Source: Plumapathes pennacea (lineage: Eukaryota; Cnidaria; Anthozoa; Antipatharia; Myriopathidae). Taken from it: 64,000 nucleotides of DNA. The notes under the pieces were generated by a model that did no database searches, was not told the origin of the DNA, and worked only from the letters and a program-made list of their open reading frames with translations. The DNA is taken from assembly GCA_964036295.1 (NCBI GenBank), contig OZ038468.1, forward strand, positions 4,646,501 through 4,710,500. The letters are read 5' to 3'. This document shows, in pieces, positions 34,979-46,449 of this stretch. Made by a program: the position numbers and the translations under genes. Numbering within the stretch: the first letter of the stretch is position 1; every line of letters begins with the position of its first letter.

Positions 34979-35173
34979 TTATGATCTAACTACAGAAATC
35001 CTTCTGTTTCTAAGTGAAGTCCACATGTCCACAGCAAAGTCAAATTCAAAGTTCTCCAGCTCTGGACCTTCCGTGGCAATCCTGATCACATGGTTCAATG
35101 TTTTGTTCTTGAGATTGCTTCTCAATCTTATCTTCACTCTCTTTAATGTTGACAACACCCTCTCACTCTGCAT
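34979..35173 (-). pseudogene. hAT transposase C-terminal dimerisation fragment (copy 1)
   Basis: Encodes MQSERVLSTLKRVKIRLRSN, LKNKTLNHVIRIATEGPEL and ENFEFDFAVDMWTSLRNRR. The SERxxSTLKRxKxRLRxxL block is the hAT-family C-terminal dimerisation region seen in ZNF862/ZBED-type proteins. Coding similarity begins exactly where the candidate LTR ends (35173/35174), so the upstream part was separated by the gypsy insertion. Confidence 0.75.
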
Positions 35174-35307
35174 TGTGTGGTGGCGCAGCGCGAGTAACGA
35201 GGACTGAGTTGCTGTCAACAACAACTCAACAGCTCTTTTATTTGCTCCTCGTGTTAATCCTTACTCTCCCATAATAGGTAACTACTGGTATCATGTGATA
35301 CACCACA
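35174..35307 (-). repeat. Candidate gypsy 3' LTR, with polypurine tract (copy 1)
   Basis: In minus orientation AATAAGAGGGGGA is followed by TGTGGTGTATCACATGATAC and ends ...CACCACACA, a 134-bp unit with TG...CA ends and matching TGTGGTG/CACCACA termini. It sits directly after the pol C-terminal tail. No second LTR was found at the other end of the element. Confidence 0.55.
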
Positions 35308-35383
35308 TCCCCCTCTTATTACTAGTGTCCACAAAAATATCTATTTCTAATAACATGCATTAGCTATTTTGCCTTGGTCTTTA

Positions 35384-35916
35384 TTAGTTGACGATATAGG
35401 TCCCCCCACATACATAGGCATCCAGGTTGGTGGTTGTCTGGACCTTGTAGGTCATGATGTAACTACAGGATTGGGGACAGGACTCACACTTTCTGCTGCT
35501 TGCAGCATGGGCATCAAAGGGATGGCCTCTGTAGGGCTGGAGACTAGTAGGATTATCCTTTGTTGGATCTGGTTCGGCCTGTATAGTGGGGTCAGGTGGC
35601 TTCCTTGGTTCCTCACTTGTCAGTCCCTTGGGTTGTATGAATTTCTTCATGTGACCGGCATTGTGCATCTTGGTTTCTCCATCAGCATTCTCTATGATGA
35701 CAGCATTGCCACTCTTTCAATGACTGTGTATGGCTACGGCTCATAGGTTGGCGATAATTTGTTTTGTCTGGCTTGTCTGAGGAGAACTTGGTCACCTTGC
35801 TCTATGTCGCTGTGTTTGGCTGATCTTCCATCAGCATATTCTTTCTGTCGTAGTTTCGCACAGGCATCTCTTACTCTAAGGAGTTGTTGCCACTGGCTCG
35901 GACAGGAATAGAACAA
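35384..35916 (-). pseudogene. Gypsy pol C-terminal end (copy 1, cut)
   Basis: Reads WQQLLRVRDACAKLRQKEYA and SDIEQGDQVLLRQARQNKLS (integrase C-terminal region), then after a stop or shift HNAGHMKKFIQPKGLTSEEP and a Pro/Ser-rich tail. The 5' end is cut at 35895 by the duplication boundary, so the integrase core is missing here. Confidence 0.75.
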
Positions 35917-36134
35917 AAGCTAATTTCAACACGACACCACATGGCTTGGTAAAAGCTTGTGCGCGTGCATTATTACCGACAGGCAGTATGGCAAATTACA
36001 AAGAACATGTGCAAGCTATGTCGCATCGTGTCCAATGTGAATAGGCCACAAGTCAGAATCTGCCAAAATACTGCACTAATGATTTAGCTTGTCTCACCGA
36101 ATGTACTGATGTACTGTTTTCCTGCTCTATAATT

Positions 36135-36569
36135 CTACTTACCCATAGCGAGTCCTTCCCACAGCTCATTATGCTCACCAGGCAACTTTAGTGCTTTACA
36201 CCAACAATCTGTTTCATGCCAGTTGTCAATTTTCCTTTTTTCTTGCCGAGCTTCTGTGTGGTCATTGTTCAGAACACATGTACCACACAGGGGTGCAAGG
36301 ATGTCATGTGCGATTTGCACGTTGGAGATGCACTCATCAACCTTTTTCTGTTTTGATTTTGATGTTTTCATCAAATCCAAGGCATCCGGATTTTCCCAGA
36401 AATCCAATAACCTTTGATAGGCCTGCCATTCTTCCACCAGTGGGGAAGTAATATCTTCTGTTAATTCACCCAGAAGTTGCCTTTCACAGAAACGGAAGAG
36501 GTCTCGGGCTCCTTCAAACATCATCCAGAAGTTAGCACTGAAAATTTTGTGACACACTTTAGCACACAT
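36135..36569 (-). CDS. Uncharacterised ORF (copy 2)
   Basis: Same 144-codon frame as 31737-32171, with substitutions such as R to C near the start (MCAKVCHK), H to R before FCERQLL, and W to R before QEKRK. The frame stays open in both copies, but the copies are too similar for that to show selection. Confidence 0.4.
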   Translation of the reverse strand: MCAKVCHKIFSANFWMMFEGARDLFRFCERQLLGELTEDITSPLVEEWQAYQRLLDFWENPDALDLMKTSKSKQKKVDECISNVQIAHDILAPLCGTCVLNNDHTEARQEKRKIDNWHETDCWCKALKLPGEHNELWEGLAMGK

Positions 36570-37211
36570 AAGAACTAAGAAATAAAAATTCCTGTAAACA
36601 CCTCAAAATAAGCATCAAATACTGTATGTACACATAACACTTAACCCAGAACCTCAGTGGAAGCTCGGAGTACAGAAAGAGAAAACTGCTCAAGAATAGA
36701 TTTAAGCTGTGAATTGAAGATGGCCTACATTGCACTTTGGGGATCTCTTAATATGATTTCTTTATGTCATTCAGAAAAACAGTACACCAAATGAGACACT
36801 TTAATGCTATTAGAGTTTACGAAGGGCCTGGATATGCTACTTTTAGAGGACACTATGGATCTGAATGATATGTGGGTCCATGCATTGGAAAAATTTTTCT
36901 TACTGTCGCTGACAAACATGCCCTGCCGAAATGAACAACAACAACAACCTTTTATTTACCCCAGACTTAAAAAAAAAAAAGTTTACAAATATTAAATATA
37001 TCAAAGAATGCAGGGGTACTGGCATCCCATAATAACCTCAGGGTTAAAAATGTCGGGTAGCCAGTTGACAAGAAATGTGGTAAATGTTTAGGTCGGGCAC
37101 ACACAAAAAATACACACACACACACGATATACCGATTACCAGTAAAGTACAATAAATAGCTAACAAAATGGCATCATTATCTCAAGGAGCAATGCAGAGA
37201 AAGGACAATAT

Positions 37212-37361
37212 TAGTAATTGCTTGCGGGGGCCTGGGGCCCACGAGAGCTTAAAAATGGGATTTTTTTTTTTTTTTTTTTCCTTTTTGTGGGTCGAGAATC
37301 GGCACACGGTGATTGGTTCATATTATCACGTGCTGGGCGTTGACGTAATTGACTTCAGGAA
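37212..37361. mobile_element. Inverted terminus of the 7338-type element (copy 2)
   Basis: Duplicate of 32816-32965 inside the second 4.24-kb copy. Starts TTGCTTGCGGGGGCCTGGGG. Confidence 0.7.
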
Positions 37362-38496
37362 TTCTAGACTGTTGGCTTCCTGCCTTTTTCTTTTTTAGTA
37401 CATACACAATCACCACAACCATTAATCCCTAAATCAGCACCAAATCACCTCGAAAGTCACCATAAGGGGCAAGTAAGGACTCTTTCTGTTATCTGACCAA
37501 TTTCAGGAATAAGATTTTTTTTATTTTAATGCGTAAAATGTGATTTGAAAATCTCTCATACAAGTCCTTATTAACTGATTGGCTGTGACATCATCAGACT
37601 TTGTGGGCTGCCTGTGGTAGCACTCTGGTATCAAAAAGTAGCTAGCCAACTTGAAAAACTCTTTCGCAAAGCTCCTTTAGTTTTGCCTCTGTTGCTTGGA
37701 CACTCGTGATGTTTTCAGTGATAATGGCCACATCACACTGTTTCAAAGTGCCAACTCTTAACAGTGCTGCCAGTGGCCCCAAGACTTGCTCATTTGGAAT
37801 GATATCCCATTTTTTGGTTCATTGTATTGATTTAAATTTTCTGTTGTCCATTGTTACCTCCTGTCAGCCACAAATGCTTGACAGAAACTGTCTCTAGCCA
37901 AACCTGCTGCACACTTGGGTGGAATAGAGGTAGATGTAACAGGTCAATAGTGAAATTTGTGTCTTTTGTTTTCCCTTGAGAGAGCCAGCCCAAACTGCCA
38001 TTTTTTGTTTTCAACCACCATCCCTGTTTCCTTTTGTACCGGCTCTGCTCTCTTGTCCTGGGTGTTTTCAGTTCCCCAGTTAGTTTGTTCATGCTGTGCT
38101 GGGAAACAGCTGCTGTATATCCACGCTTGTGCTATCCGGCCTTCACTTTATATTCTTTAAACACACATGTGGAGCAATTTACTCACGCTGTACCCTGTGT
38201 ATAGCACAGCCCAAATGAGCGATTTACGCATAACATGTGCTTTGCAAGCGTGCATTATGCAAAACGTTTTCACATTATTGATCACCTTTGCTTCTCTGTT
38301 GTTTCTAAACAATGTTTTGTCTCATAGAACTTTAGTGCTGTTTTACTAGTTTTGGGGATTGCTTGGGCTGGGGAACCATTTAGACAGGTAAAGACACAGG
38401 TGTAAAGGTTCAACTCTGGTTTTATTTACAACTTCTTGTAAAAGTAAACATTCAGTGAAGTTCTGCTAGCTTGTCTTGCATAACAGAAAGGTTCGG

Positions 38497-39023
38497 CTAA
38501 GAGTTGCTGGCTTGTCTGGGTTTTGGTCTGGTTTGATTTGCAGCTTGGGAAGCGGCTGACTTGATCTTGTTTTGTTTTGGATGGAAGCATTTTTTGTTTA
38601 GTTGCTGTTGTAAATCCTCAGTGGCTTGTTGGTCTGCAGCTACACTGGTATTTTGTTGCTCGATCATTAGCAACAGGAGATCTGCTTGGGCACAGTAACA
38701 AATCTTGTTCAGCTTTTCTTGAAACTGCTTATTGTGTTTCGGGTGTGGCTTGGGGCTGTAGTGAAGGTTAAATGGGCAAGTTAACTTGCTTGCATCTTTG
38801 AGTGTTTGTATGGACTGCTTGCACTTTGCTTCTGGTTTCAAGGCTGGTCAGGCAATTCTGCAGTAGTTTAAAACCCTCGTCAGTCATTGGACGTTTGGAG
38901 GGTGTTGACTGGGCAGAGTTATGGTCACGGCCGTTTTGGTGATTTGATTGGAGAGATAGCTGGACGGTCCTGTGTCTCTTTTATGTCTGCAAAAATTGCT
39001 GTGATTTCTTCATCTGATGCCAT
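38497..39023 (-). pseudogene. Uncharacterised coiled-coil-like ORF (copy 2)
   Basis: Duplicate of 34103-34629 with the same frame breaks (for example SPKPHPKHN instead of SPKPHLKHN). Since both copies share the breaks, decay preceded the duplication. Confidence 0.4.
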
Positions 39024-39373
39024 GGTAGATAAAAGTTCTGAAGTAGAACTGGTAGAAGCAAGACCAGTTTGGGAGACTAACAGTTAGTTTCCTTTGTCAA
39101 TTGCAATTGATAGAGTAGCTCAATAATGTGGAAAGCTTTTTGCCAATAGTGAGCAAAACGTTGTTTTATATAGATCTCTTTAGATCAACCAAGCAAGTAT
39201 TTAGTTGATCTAAAGTAAACAACTTTGTCTGTGTGCAGTGTTCTCCCAGGATTTTTTCCCAGAGCAGTGCCTCATTAATATTTATAATACCACCTCATGA
39301 ATGTTCATATTTAACAACTCCAAACTTTTTGTAATACACACTTGTATTTAATGGTAGTAATGCAGTAAATAAA

Positions 39374-39568
39374 TTATGATCTAACTACAGAAATCCTTCT
39401 GTTTCTGAGTGAAGTCCACATGTCCACAGCAAAGTCAAATTCAAAGTTCTCCAGCTCTGGACCTTCCGTGGCAATCCTGATCACATGGTTCAATGTTTTG
39501 TTCTTGAGATTGCTTCTCAATCTTATCTTCACTCTCTTTAATGTTGACAACACCCTCTCACTCTGCAT
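39374..39568 (-). pseudogene. hAT transposase C-terminal dimerisation fragment (copy 2)
   Basis: Duplicate of 34979-35173, directly beside the LTR candidate at 39569-39702. The central part of what may be the same hAT lies beyond the gypsy element at 42560-43000. Confidence 0.75.
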
Positions 39569-39702
39569 TGTGTGGTGGCGCAGCGCGAGTAACGAGGACT
39601 GAGTTGCTGTCAACAACAACTCAACAGCTCTTTTATTTGCTCCTCGTGTTAATCCTTACTCTCCCATAATAGGTAACTACTGGTATCATGTGATACACCA
39701 CA
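39569..39702 (-). repeat. Candidate gypsy 3' LTR, with polypurine tract (copy 2)
   Basis: Same as 35174-35307. The polypurine tract is 39703-39716, read on the minus strand. Contains AAATAAAAGAG, a possible polyadenylation region. Confidence 0.55.
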
Positions 39703-39758
39703 TCCCCCTCTTATTACTAGTGTCCACAAAAATATCTATTTCTAATAACATGCATTAG

Positions 39759-42430
39759 CTATTTTGCCTTGGTCTTTATTAGTTGACGATATAGGTCCCC
39801 CCACATACATAGTCTTTCATCCAGGTTGGTGGTTGTCTGGACCTTGTAGGTCATGATGTAACTACAGGATTGGGGACAGGACTCACACTTTCTGCTGCTT
39901 GCAGCGTGGGCATCAAAGGGATGGCCTCTGTAGGGCTGGAGACTAGTAGGATTATCCTTTGTTGGATCTGTTTCGGCCTGTATAGTGGGGTCAGGTGGCT
40001 TCCCTGGTTCCTCACTTGTCAGTCCCTTGGGTTGTATGAATTTCTTCATGTGACCGGCATTGTGCATCTTGGTTTCTCCATCAGCATTCTCTATGATGAC
40101 AGCATTGCCACTCTTTCAATGACTGTGTATGGCTACGGCTCATAGGTTGGCGATAATTTGTTTTGTCTGGCTTGTCTGAGGAGAACTTGGTCACCTTGCT
40201 CTATGTCGCTGTGTTTGGCTGATCTTCCATCAGCATATTCTTTCTGTCGTAGTTTCGCACAGGCATCTTTTACCCTAAGGAGTTGTTGCCACTGTGGCTC
40301 GGTCACTTGGCACTGAGTTTAGGGAGCTTGTCACGAAACTTCCTACCCATCAGTAGCTCGGCTGGTGATAGCCCGGTCACGGTGTGAGGTGTCCTATACT
40401 GGAACAGGAAATTGTGAAGAGCTTCTTTCCAATCCTTACCTTCGAGGTTAGCTAATCTGATGATCTTGAGAAGGGTCTCGTTGCAGTGTTCAACTTCCCG
40501 TTGCTTTGGGGCCAATGTGGCACACCTTTCCTGTGGTCAATTCCAAGGTAATCAAGGAAGCCTTCAAATTCCTTGGAAGTGAAGGGTGGTCCATTGTTGC
40601 TGTGCAGTGTCTCTGGTAGTCCATGTGTCCTGAGCATGGCTTCCATGCTCTTCTTCACATGGCTTCATCCGTCTTCTTTAGAAGTACCACTTCTGGCCAG
40701 CGCGAGTAGTAGTCTACAACTACCAGGAGGTGTTTGCCTCCAGGTATTTTGACTGTCTACTGCAAGGTCTGTCCATGGACCCTCTGGTAAAGTTGACAAT
40801 CTGACTGGTTCAGGCTTGCTCCTGGGTTCCACAAGTTGGCATTGATAGCAGGCTTGTTCTGTTTGTTCAACTTGCTTGTTCATCTGAGGCCACCAGGCCT
40901 TTTCTCGCAGTCTATCCTTGGTATGGACCATCCCTTGATGTCCCTCGTGTGCTAGTGCGATGGTCTGATTCCACAGACTCTCAGGCAAGACAATGCGGTT
41001 CTCTCTCATTACTGTCCCACTACCCAAAGTTCCTCTCTGATAGCTTTGTAAGGAGTGGCTTGTAGTTGGTTCCAGTTTGTCTTCACTGCTTCTCGAAGTA
41101 ACTGCAGTGTTGGGTCCTATCTCGAGGCTTCTACTTGTTGGGGCACCAGTGCTGCTGGCATGGCATCGCTTACAATGCTGTAAGCATAATCTTCTGTCTG
41201 CCTGATGTTGTCATCCTGGGCTGGGTCAACTGGAAGACGACTCAGGACATCTGCAGCATTGTTCCGTCCAGGTATGTCTTATATTGTACTTGAATTGCTG
41301 TAGGTATAGCAACCACCTCTATCCTGGCAGAGGGCGGTTTTGACTTTGGTCCTAGTGTGGTGAGCAGAGGCTTATGGTCTGTGCAGACTTTGAAGTCAAT
41401 CCCGTAGAGGTATAGGTAGAACTTCTGACAGGCTCATTTGACCCCCAAAGCCTCTCTTTAAAACTGGGATTATCTCTTAACGTTGTTGAGCTTGCGACTG
41501 GCATAGTAGATTGGTCTGTAGAGTCCATCCTCTTGTCGCTGCTCAAGGATTGTTCCAAGACCAACAGGGGATGCATCTGTTGTGATCCTGGTTTTGGCCT
41601 CCTGCTTGTAGTAGGCCATCACAGGTGCCTGGGTGAGCTTGGTTTTCACTTCTTGAAATGCCTTTTCCTCTCACTCCACTTCCACTGTGCACCTTTGCAT
41701 GTCAGGTCCCATAGTGGACTCAAGATGGTGGCGAATCCTCGGATGAACTTGGCACAAAATTGGACTGAGTCGAGGAAGCTCCTCTTCTCTGACTGGTTGT
41801 GGGGTCGTGGAGCATGAATGATTGCTTTCACTCGCTCACTTGACACTTTCAGTCCTTCACCACTCAGCACATCTCTCATGTAGATCATGCTTTGTACTCC
41901 TATCACACTTCTCGTAGTTGAGTGTCAATCCGTTTTGTTCGAGTTTGTCCATGACTCTGTTCAGGTTTTTGTCGTGCTCTTTCTCATCCGCACCAGCCAC
42001 TTGCAGGTTATCATGAATGTTGTGTGCACCTGGACAGTCATTGATGACTTGCCACACACTTTGCTGGAATTTCTCTGTTGCCATATTCACACCAAACAGA
42101 AGTTGCTTGTATCTGTATAAGCTGTTCGGTGCTGCAAAGGTAGTAATGTCCCTGGAGTCGGGGTGGAGCTCGATTTGGTGGAATGCCATATTCAGGTCTA
42201 GCTTGGAGAACACTTTGGCCTATGAAACCTGCAATGTTTCTTCCACTGTAGTGATGGGGTGTTTCTCCCTTACTCTAAATTATAGCATTGTACTTTTGCC
42301 TCATTAACAAAAGTTTCTTTTGCATTCACTGGGACTGTGATGTTAACATCCTTGAGCTGTTCTTGTAGCAAGTGGTCTGCTTGTCTCCTGGGTTCTGGCA
42401 TGGTCCCTCAATACCAGAACTCTAGCTCGG
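39759..42430 (-). pseudogene. Ty3/gypsy pol: RT, RNase H, integrase (degenerate)
   Basis: Minus strand, 5' to 3': reverse transcriptase (about 42430-41857, FSKLDLNMAFHQIELHPDSR and FGVNMATEKFQQSVWQVI), RT connection (41906-41646, GEGLKVSSERVKAI, SFLDSVQFCAKFI), RNase H-like stretch (about 41576-41350), integrase zinc finger (41027-40665, HEGHQGMVHTKDRLREKAWW, CYQC), integrase core (40658-40303, GLPETLHSNNGPPFTSKEFE, PQSNGKLN), then the C-terminal tail. The catalytic YxDD is altered to IHDN, the Asp in the expected DNGP is Asn, and several frameshifts break the reading frame. Gag and the 5' LTR were not found. Inactive; probably inserted into a hAT element. Confidence 0.88.
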
Positions 42431-42549
42431 GTGGCTTCCAACATGGGGTGCACTTAAAGGAAGTCCAAACTTTCTGCCTGTTATAGACAACTCAGATTAC
42501 TGAACTGGGGTATAATGTCACACATGCACAAAGTGGTTTAGTGAAGTAA

Positions 42550-43010
42550 ATGTGTAATTTCCTAAAAAGACACTTGCTCCATCTGAACCAAGAGAAGACA
42601 CTCTGGATACATCAATCTCCCGTTTTTCTAAGGATCCCTGAAGGGCATGGTGGACAGAGTCTGCAGTTCCATCAGGAAGCTCCATTAGGAAGCTCCAATG
42701 TCTCAAGAAACATCTTTGCTTCTCCATCCTTGTTAACGAACCTGCCACGTAAATACATTAATTAATTCCAGGAAAAAAATTAAAAAGTGTAAAAAATAAT
42801 TTCCAATTATCTCAGGCAAGATGCCAGCTCTTTAACTACAGCAATGTTTGTGGTTTCGTCTGCCAAGATCCCAATATAGCTGCTCTGCAGAGCCTCGGTG
42901 AGTCTCTTGCTGGAGCTGATTTCCTAACACATCCATAAACTCCTGCAGTATCCGCTCGCTTCTATAACTGGGGTTGTCACCAACTTTGAGGTGCTTGATG
43001 TACTCAGCTC
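42550..43010 (-). pseudogene. hAT transposase central exons
   Basis: 43010-42800 reads RLTEALQSSYIGILADETTN and IAVVKELASCLR. 42750-42560 reads FVNKDGEAKMFLETLELP, GTADSVHHALQGSLEKREID and VSSLGSDGASVFLGN. These match the hAT core: the DE(S/T)T catalytic Asp region, then GTA and SDGAS(V). The frame changes within the second segment. The gypsy element begins a little over 100 bp downstream. Together with the dimerisation fragment at 39374-39568 this looks like one hAT copy split by gypsy, although the part between GSDGAS and the dimerisation block is missing. Confidence 0.65.
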
Positions 43011-43454
43011 CAATTAGTAGCTATCAAACTTTCTTATGCTTTTATACAAGGTATGTTGTTATAATGTAAGATCTCTTCATCAAACAACATAGCAGAGTTT
43101 GCAACTTGGTTTCTGGTTTTATTCATTGTTGAAGCTTACAGTTTGAAAAGTTTATTATGTAAAGCTGGTATGAAAGAGCAAAATAGCCTGTAATAGAAGC
43201 CTTGGACAAGCATGAATAATTTTTTCTAAATTCTTCAGTTTGCAATTGATGTCTTTCATATTTCTACCTGGTAATACTAAAGATGATTGTGACTGATAGT
43301 GAAATTATGAATACCATACCATTTATGCCTCACTAAATATTAAAGTTTATGTTTGAATTTTAGATTATGACGAACAACCATTTTGCAGCTCGGAATTGCA
43401 TCAAACTTTTCTGTCATTATAGAAGGTATGCTGTTGTTATGTAAGATCTCTTTA

Positions 43455-44165
43455 TCAAACAAATAAGGCTGTAATAGAGCCTTGGACAAGCACTTCTTGC
43501 TCTTCGTTTTGGAGCTGAATTTCGAAATCTTCTGTTTCTTCTGGATCTTCTTGTTGAGGGGCTACTTCGTATGTGGTGTCACTCACTTCCAGCCACTCAA
43601 ATTTGGCCAGCAGGTATCTTTTTTCACGGGGCTTGTGGTACTGCCAACTTCTCCCTGACACAGTGCTTCTCCAGGTACTTGAACAGATGTTTCACGCTGC
43701 ATTTGTTTTCATTAAGCGTAGAATCTTTTTCAACCTTGGCGTCAGGTGGGCCTCGATTGTCAAGTTTCTTCGCATACTTTTCTGACATGGAAAACAGCGT
43801 TTTAGCCACCATGTACTGTATACTGCAGGTAAACATTGCATTGCCCATTTTGACGAAGGCCGCCATCAGTTTCATGTTGGACTGGTCTCCGAGAAAGTGC
43901 CTTAACACTTCCTTTAATTCTTCTTTGGATGGTGCGGTGTCATGCCTTTCCGTGTCGAATTTTGTCAGGTTCCTCAGGAAACGGCGGTTGTTTCTGGTAA
44001 CTTGCTCGATCTGTCTTGTATAGAGCGAGTCATTCTGCCCTGCAAGAAGCTCCAGGTTTTTTGTAATGGAGGCGCTCAGCTCCAACATCGCTGTTTCACT
44101 GCCATTTCAGCCACTTGCAAATCCCTTGGATTGATGCTGTAGAATTGTATCTGGGTCTGGGACAT
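43455..44165 (-). pseudogene. Uncharacterised ORF with frameshifts
   Basis: From ATG at 44165: MSQTQIQFYSINPRDLQVAE, then LELSASITKNLELLAGQ, NNRRFLRNLTKFDTERHD, EELKEVLRHFLGD and KYLEKHCVREKLAVPQAP, and after a shift EKRYLLAKFEWLEVSDTTYE with an acidic end (DPEETEDFEIQLQ). Protein-like composition, predicted helical, about 230 residues. No domain recognised. Frame changes near 44095 and 43630 suggest decay. Flanking 43024-43105 and 43403-43500 share a direct repeat (AAGGTATG..GTAAGATCTC). Confidence 0.4.
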
Positions 44166-44918
44166 CGTTAGCTCTCCCGTATGGAGCCAAATAGTTTTTG
44201 GGAAAATGATTGAATAAAGAAATTCCCATTCATGATGGCGAACTGGGATAAGGAGATCGGTTATAAGACATTTTGGATTTCTTTTCAAAAGACAACACGG
44301 CAGCAAAAGAAACTTTTAAAATGTTCTCTGTTTCTCTAGAGGTAAGTTTTGGATCAAAATCCCTCATCTTTCATTGGCCTGTTTCTTAGCGGACCTCTCG
44401 GGAAACAGCCTGTGACTGTTGACCTCCTTCAACCTTGCTAAGTTCAAGTGGACCACCGTGGAAGCGGTACTTTCGATCCCAAAAGCTTCAAGCTCAGAAA
44501 TTTGTTTCATTGATGAGCTGAATCTTGTTGCATTTAGATCAGATTGAGATTTTGAGCAGCAAATTATTTAGATTTTAAGACCGAGCAGCGCTTGCCATGG
44601 TGTTGCTCTTTGGGGAGAACACTGGTGTATCATCAGTAGATATGACTTGTGGATAGTAATTTTTCAGCCTCAAAGAACATAGAGATCTCCAGGCTCGAGT
44701 AATTTTGATTGCATACAGTTTTGTGAATATTGTCTCAAGTCCTCAGCTTGTACATTCATCCTGATATATTGTTACATTACATTATCCTTGGATTCTTAAA
44801 TGTAAAGGGCAGGAAACAGTTTCCACAGAAACAATTTTTGCTTTCAAGTTAACAAAAAACCTCAACACTGAGGACTAAGTCGGTATTACAACTAAACTAT
44901 TAACAAATTATCTTATGA

Positions 44919-45375
44919 ACAAGTAAATAACGGATGAATGAGTGGGTACATAAAAAATGAATAGTTCAGGTCAGGTTAAGGTTGAGATTCAGTGGTCAAG
45001 CCCCAGTTTCTGATGTGGGCCCAGAATGAGTTTAGCGTAATTTGTATTGGTTGTGGCATTCAGGCTTTTGTTCCAATCCCGTATCATCCATGAAACAAAG
45101 GATTTGAAATGGTAGTTGGTCTTTGATGATGGTATTTCGTATGCATGGTGCAAGTAAATAACAGATGAATAAATGGGTACATAAAAAATGAATAGTTCAT
45201 GTCAGGCTAAGGTTGAGGTTTAGTGGTCAAGCCTTAATTTCTGATGTGTGCCCAGAACGAGTTTAACGTATTTGTCTTGGTTGTGGCATTCAGGCTTTTG
45301 TTCCAATCCTGTATCATCCATGGAACAAAGGATTTGAGATGCTAGTTGGTTTTTGATGATGGTATTTTGTATGTG
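44919..45375. repeat. 231-bp tandem duplication in a LINE tail
   Basis: AAGTAAATAACGGATGAATG at 44921 recurs as AAGTAAATAACAGATGAATA at 45152, and similarity runs through GGTAGTTGGTCTTTGATGAT into GATGGTATTT. In the minus frame each unit encodes SFVSWMIRDWNKSLNATTN, the end of a LINE reverse transcriptase protein. Confidence 0.8.
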
Positions 45376-45870
45376 TGCATTGCTCACTGTCTTGCTAGGG
45401 TGGTGTACACTTCTGCACTGATTGTGACCAGGCCATTGTGGATCTCCATTTCTGTAGATGGTCCCACTTTAAGAAAGTGCTCGTTTTGTATGGTTATCAG
45501 TTACATATCTAGCAGCCCTGTGCTGCACCTTTTTTAGTTGTTTGGTTGCGTGTATGGATCCCATACAGTGGGTGCAAATTCAAGCAATGATGGGACCAGC
45601 TTCTGATAAGCTATGGCTTTATATTTTTCTGAGTGGATTTTCAGGTCTTGTCTTGGGAAGCCCAACTACTTGATTGGTCTTTGTTGTTATGTTGGCTATT
45701 TGATGGTTTTTACATGCACATACATTAAAAAGATGTGCTTCAATCTTGTTAGTCTGTGGAATGACCCATGTCTGGCTATACATATATTGGAAGTGTGGCA
45801 CCTTCCAGCCACGTCCAGCAAAACGGGCATGACATGGAAATCTTTAACCACCGAGTTTTAACTGGTATGA
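44919..45870 (-). pseudogene. LINE reverse transcriptase C-terminal fragment
   Basis: Minus frames give AYQKLVPSLLEFAPTVWDPY (about 45625-45560), then TQPNN, KRCSTGLLDM and IHNGLVTISAEVYTTLARQ, and a tail with SFVSWMIRDWNK. The order AYxxLVxPxLEYAxxVWDP..., then (F)xRxIRDWN(K) is that of the C-terminus of CR1/jockey-like LINEs of aquatic animals. Frames are broken several times. The 3' end carries the 231-bp duplication. Confidence 0.7.
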
Positions 45871-46449
45871 GACTCCCTCCTGCAGCAGGGCAGGAACATC
45901 TTAGGGTAACCTGGCTCGACCACAAAGCAAAAACAACCTAAGTGTGCCATTAATACTTTCAACTGTATGCAACTACTTAAAATGAAATAGTAATAAGATT
46001 AGGGCTTTACGACGATTAGGGGAAAAATGAGATTAGACAGATCAAAGTAACAGTAAAAGTAATGGAAACACTGGGTCTTTGTCAATCCTTGGTCCTGGTC
46101 ATTAGCGATTGCCCCCCCCCCCCTCCTAAGGGGGAGGGCTGGAGGCATGCTCTCCCAGAAAGGTTTGAAATGTAGAAGCTATATGCAATTTCCAGCATTC
46201 TGAGAGTGTGATTAATGAGATACACATTCTTAAAGTTGGTAATATCTTACAAGAAAAAAGTGATATTCTCCTAAGGTTCTATAAAACTAAGAATTAATTT
46301 TGCATGGGGTGGGGCAGCTAACAGCAAGCGAAACAGTGGCCTAAGTTGCAAGCAAACCATGTGCAAGAACTGCAAGGGCTTGGACCCCCCGCAGCATCAC
46401 TGAGGAGACCGCTGACCAGCAATTGTATTGAGTTTAACTTGCCTAAATT

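Larger units (their letters stand above)
31653..35895. repeat. 4.24-kb direct duplication, copy 1
   Basis: Nearly identical to 36051-40294 with scattered single-base changes and small indels. The two copies are separated by 155 bp of unrelated sequence (35896-36050). Each copy contains, on the minus strand: the end of gypsy pol, a candidate LTR, a hAT C-terminus, an uncharacterised Gln/Lys-rich ORF, an inverted end of the 7338-type element and another uncharacterised ORF. Confidence 0.95.
36051..40294. repeat. 4.24-kb direct duplication, copy 2
   Basis: See copy 1. Copy 2 continues without a break into the rest of the gypsy pol region (40295-42430), whereas copy 1 is cut at the same pol codon. 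Copy 2 is therefore the parental arrangement and copy 1 the truncated duplicate. Confidence 0.95.

Noticed and set aside
35369..35746. + strand ORFs at 35369-35746 and 39870-40145
   Set aside because: These are antisense shadows of the gypsy pol C-terminal region, which has matching protein motifs on the minus strand.
31653..40294. The 4.24-kb direct repeats as a pair of very long LTRs
   Set aside because: The unit carries pol coding sequence, a separate LTR-like unit and hAT sequence inside it, and only 155 bp lie between the copies. A segmental duplication fits better.
41857..42213. Functional reverse transcriptase
   Set aside because: The catalytic YxDD reads IHDN and neighbouring frames are broken, so activity is not credible.
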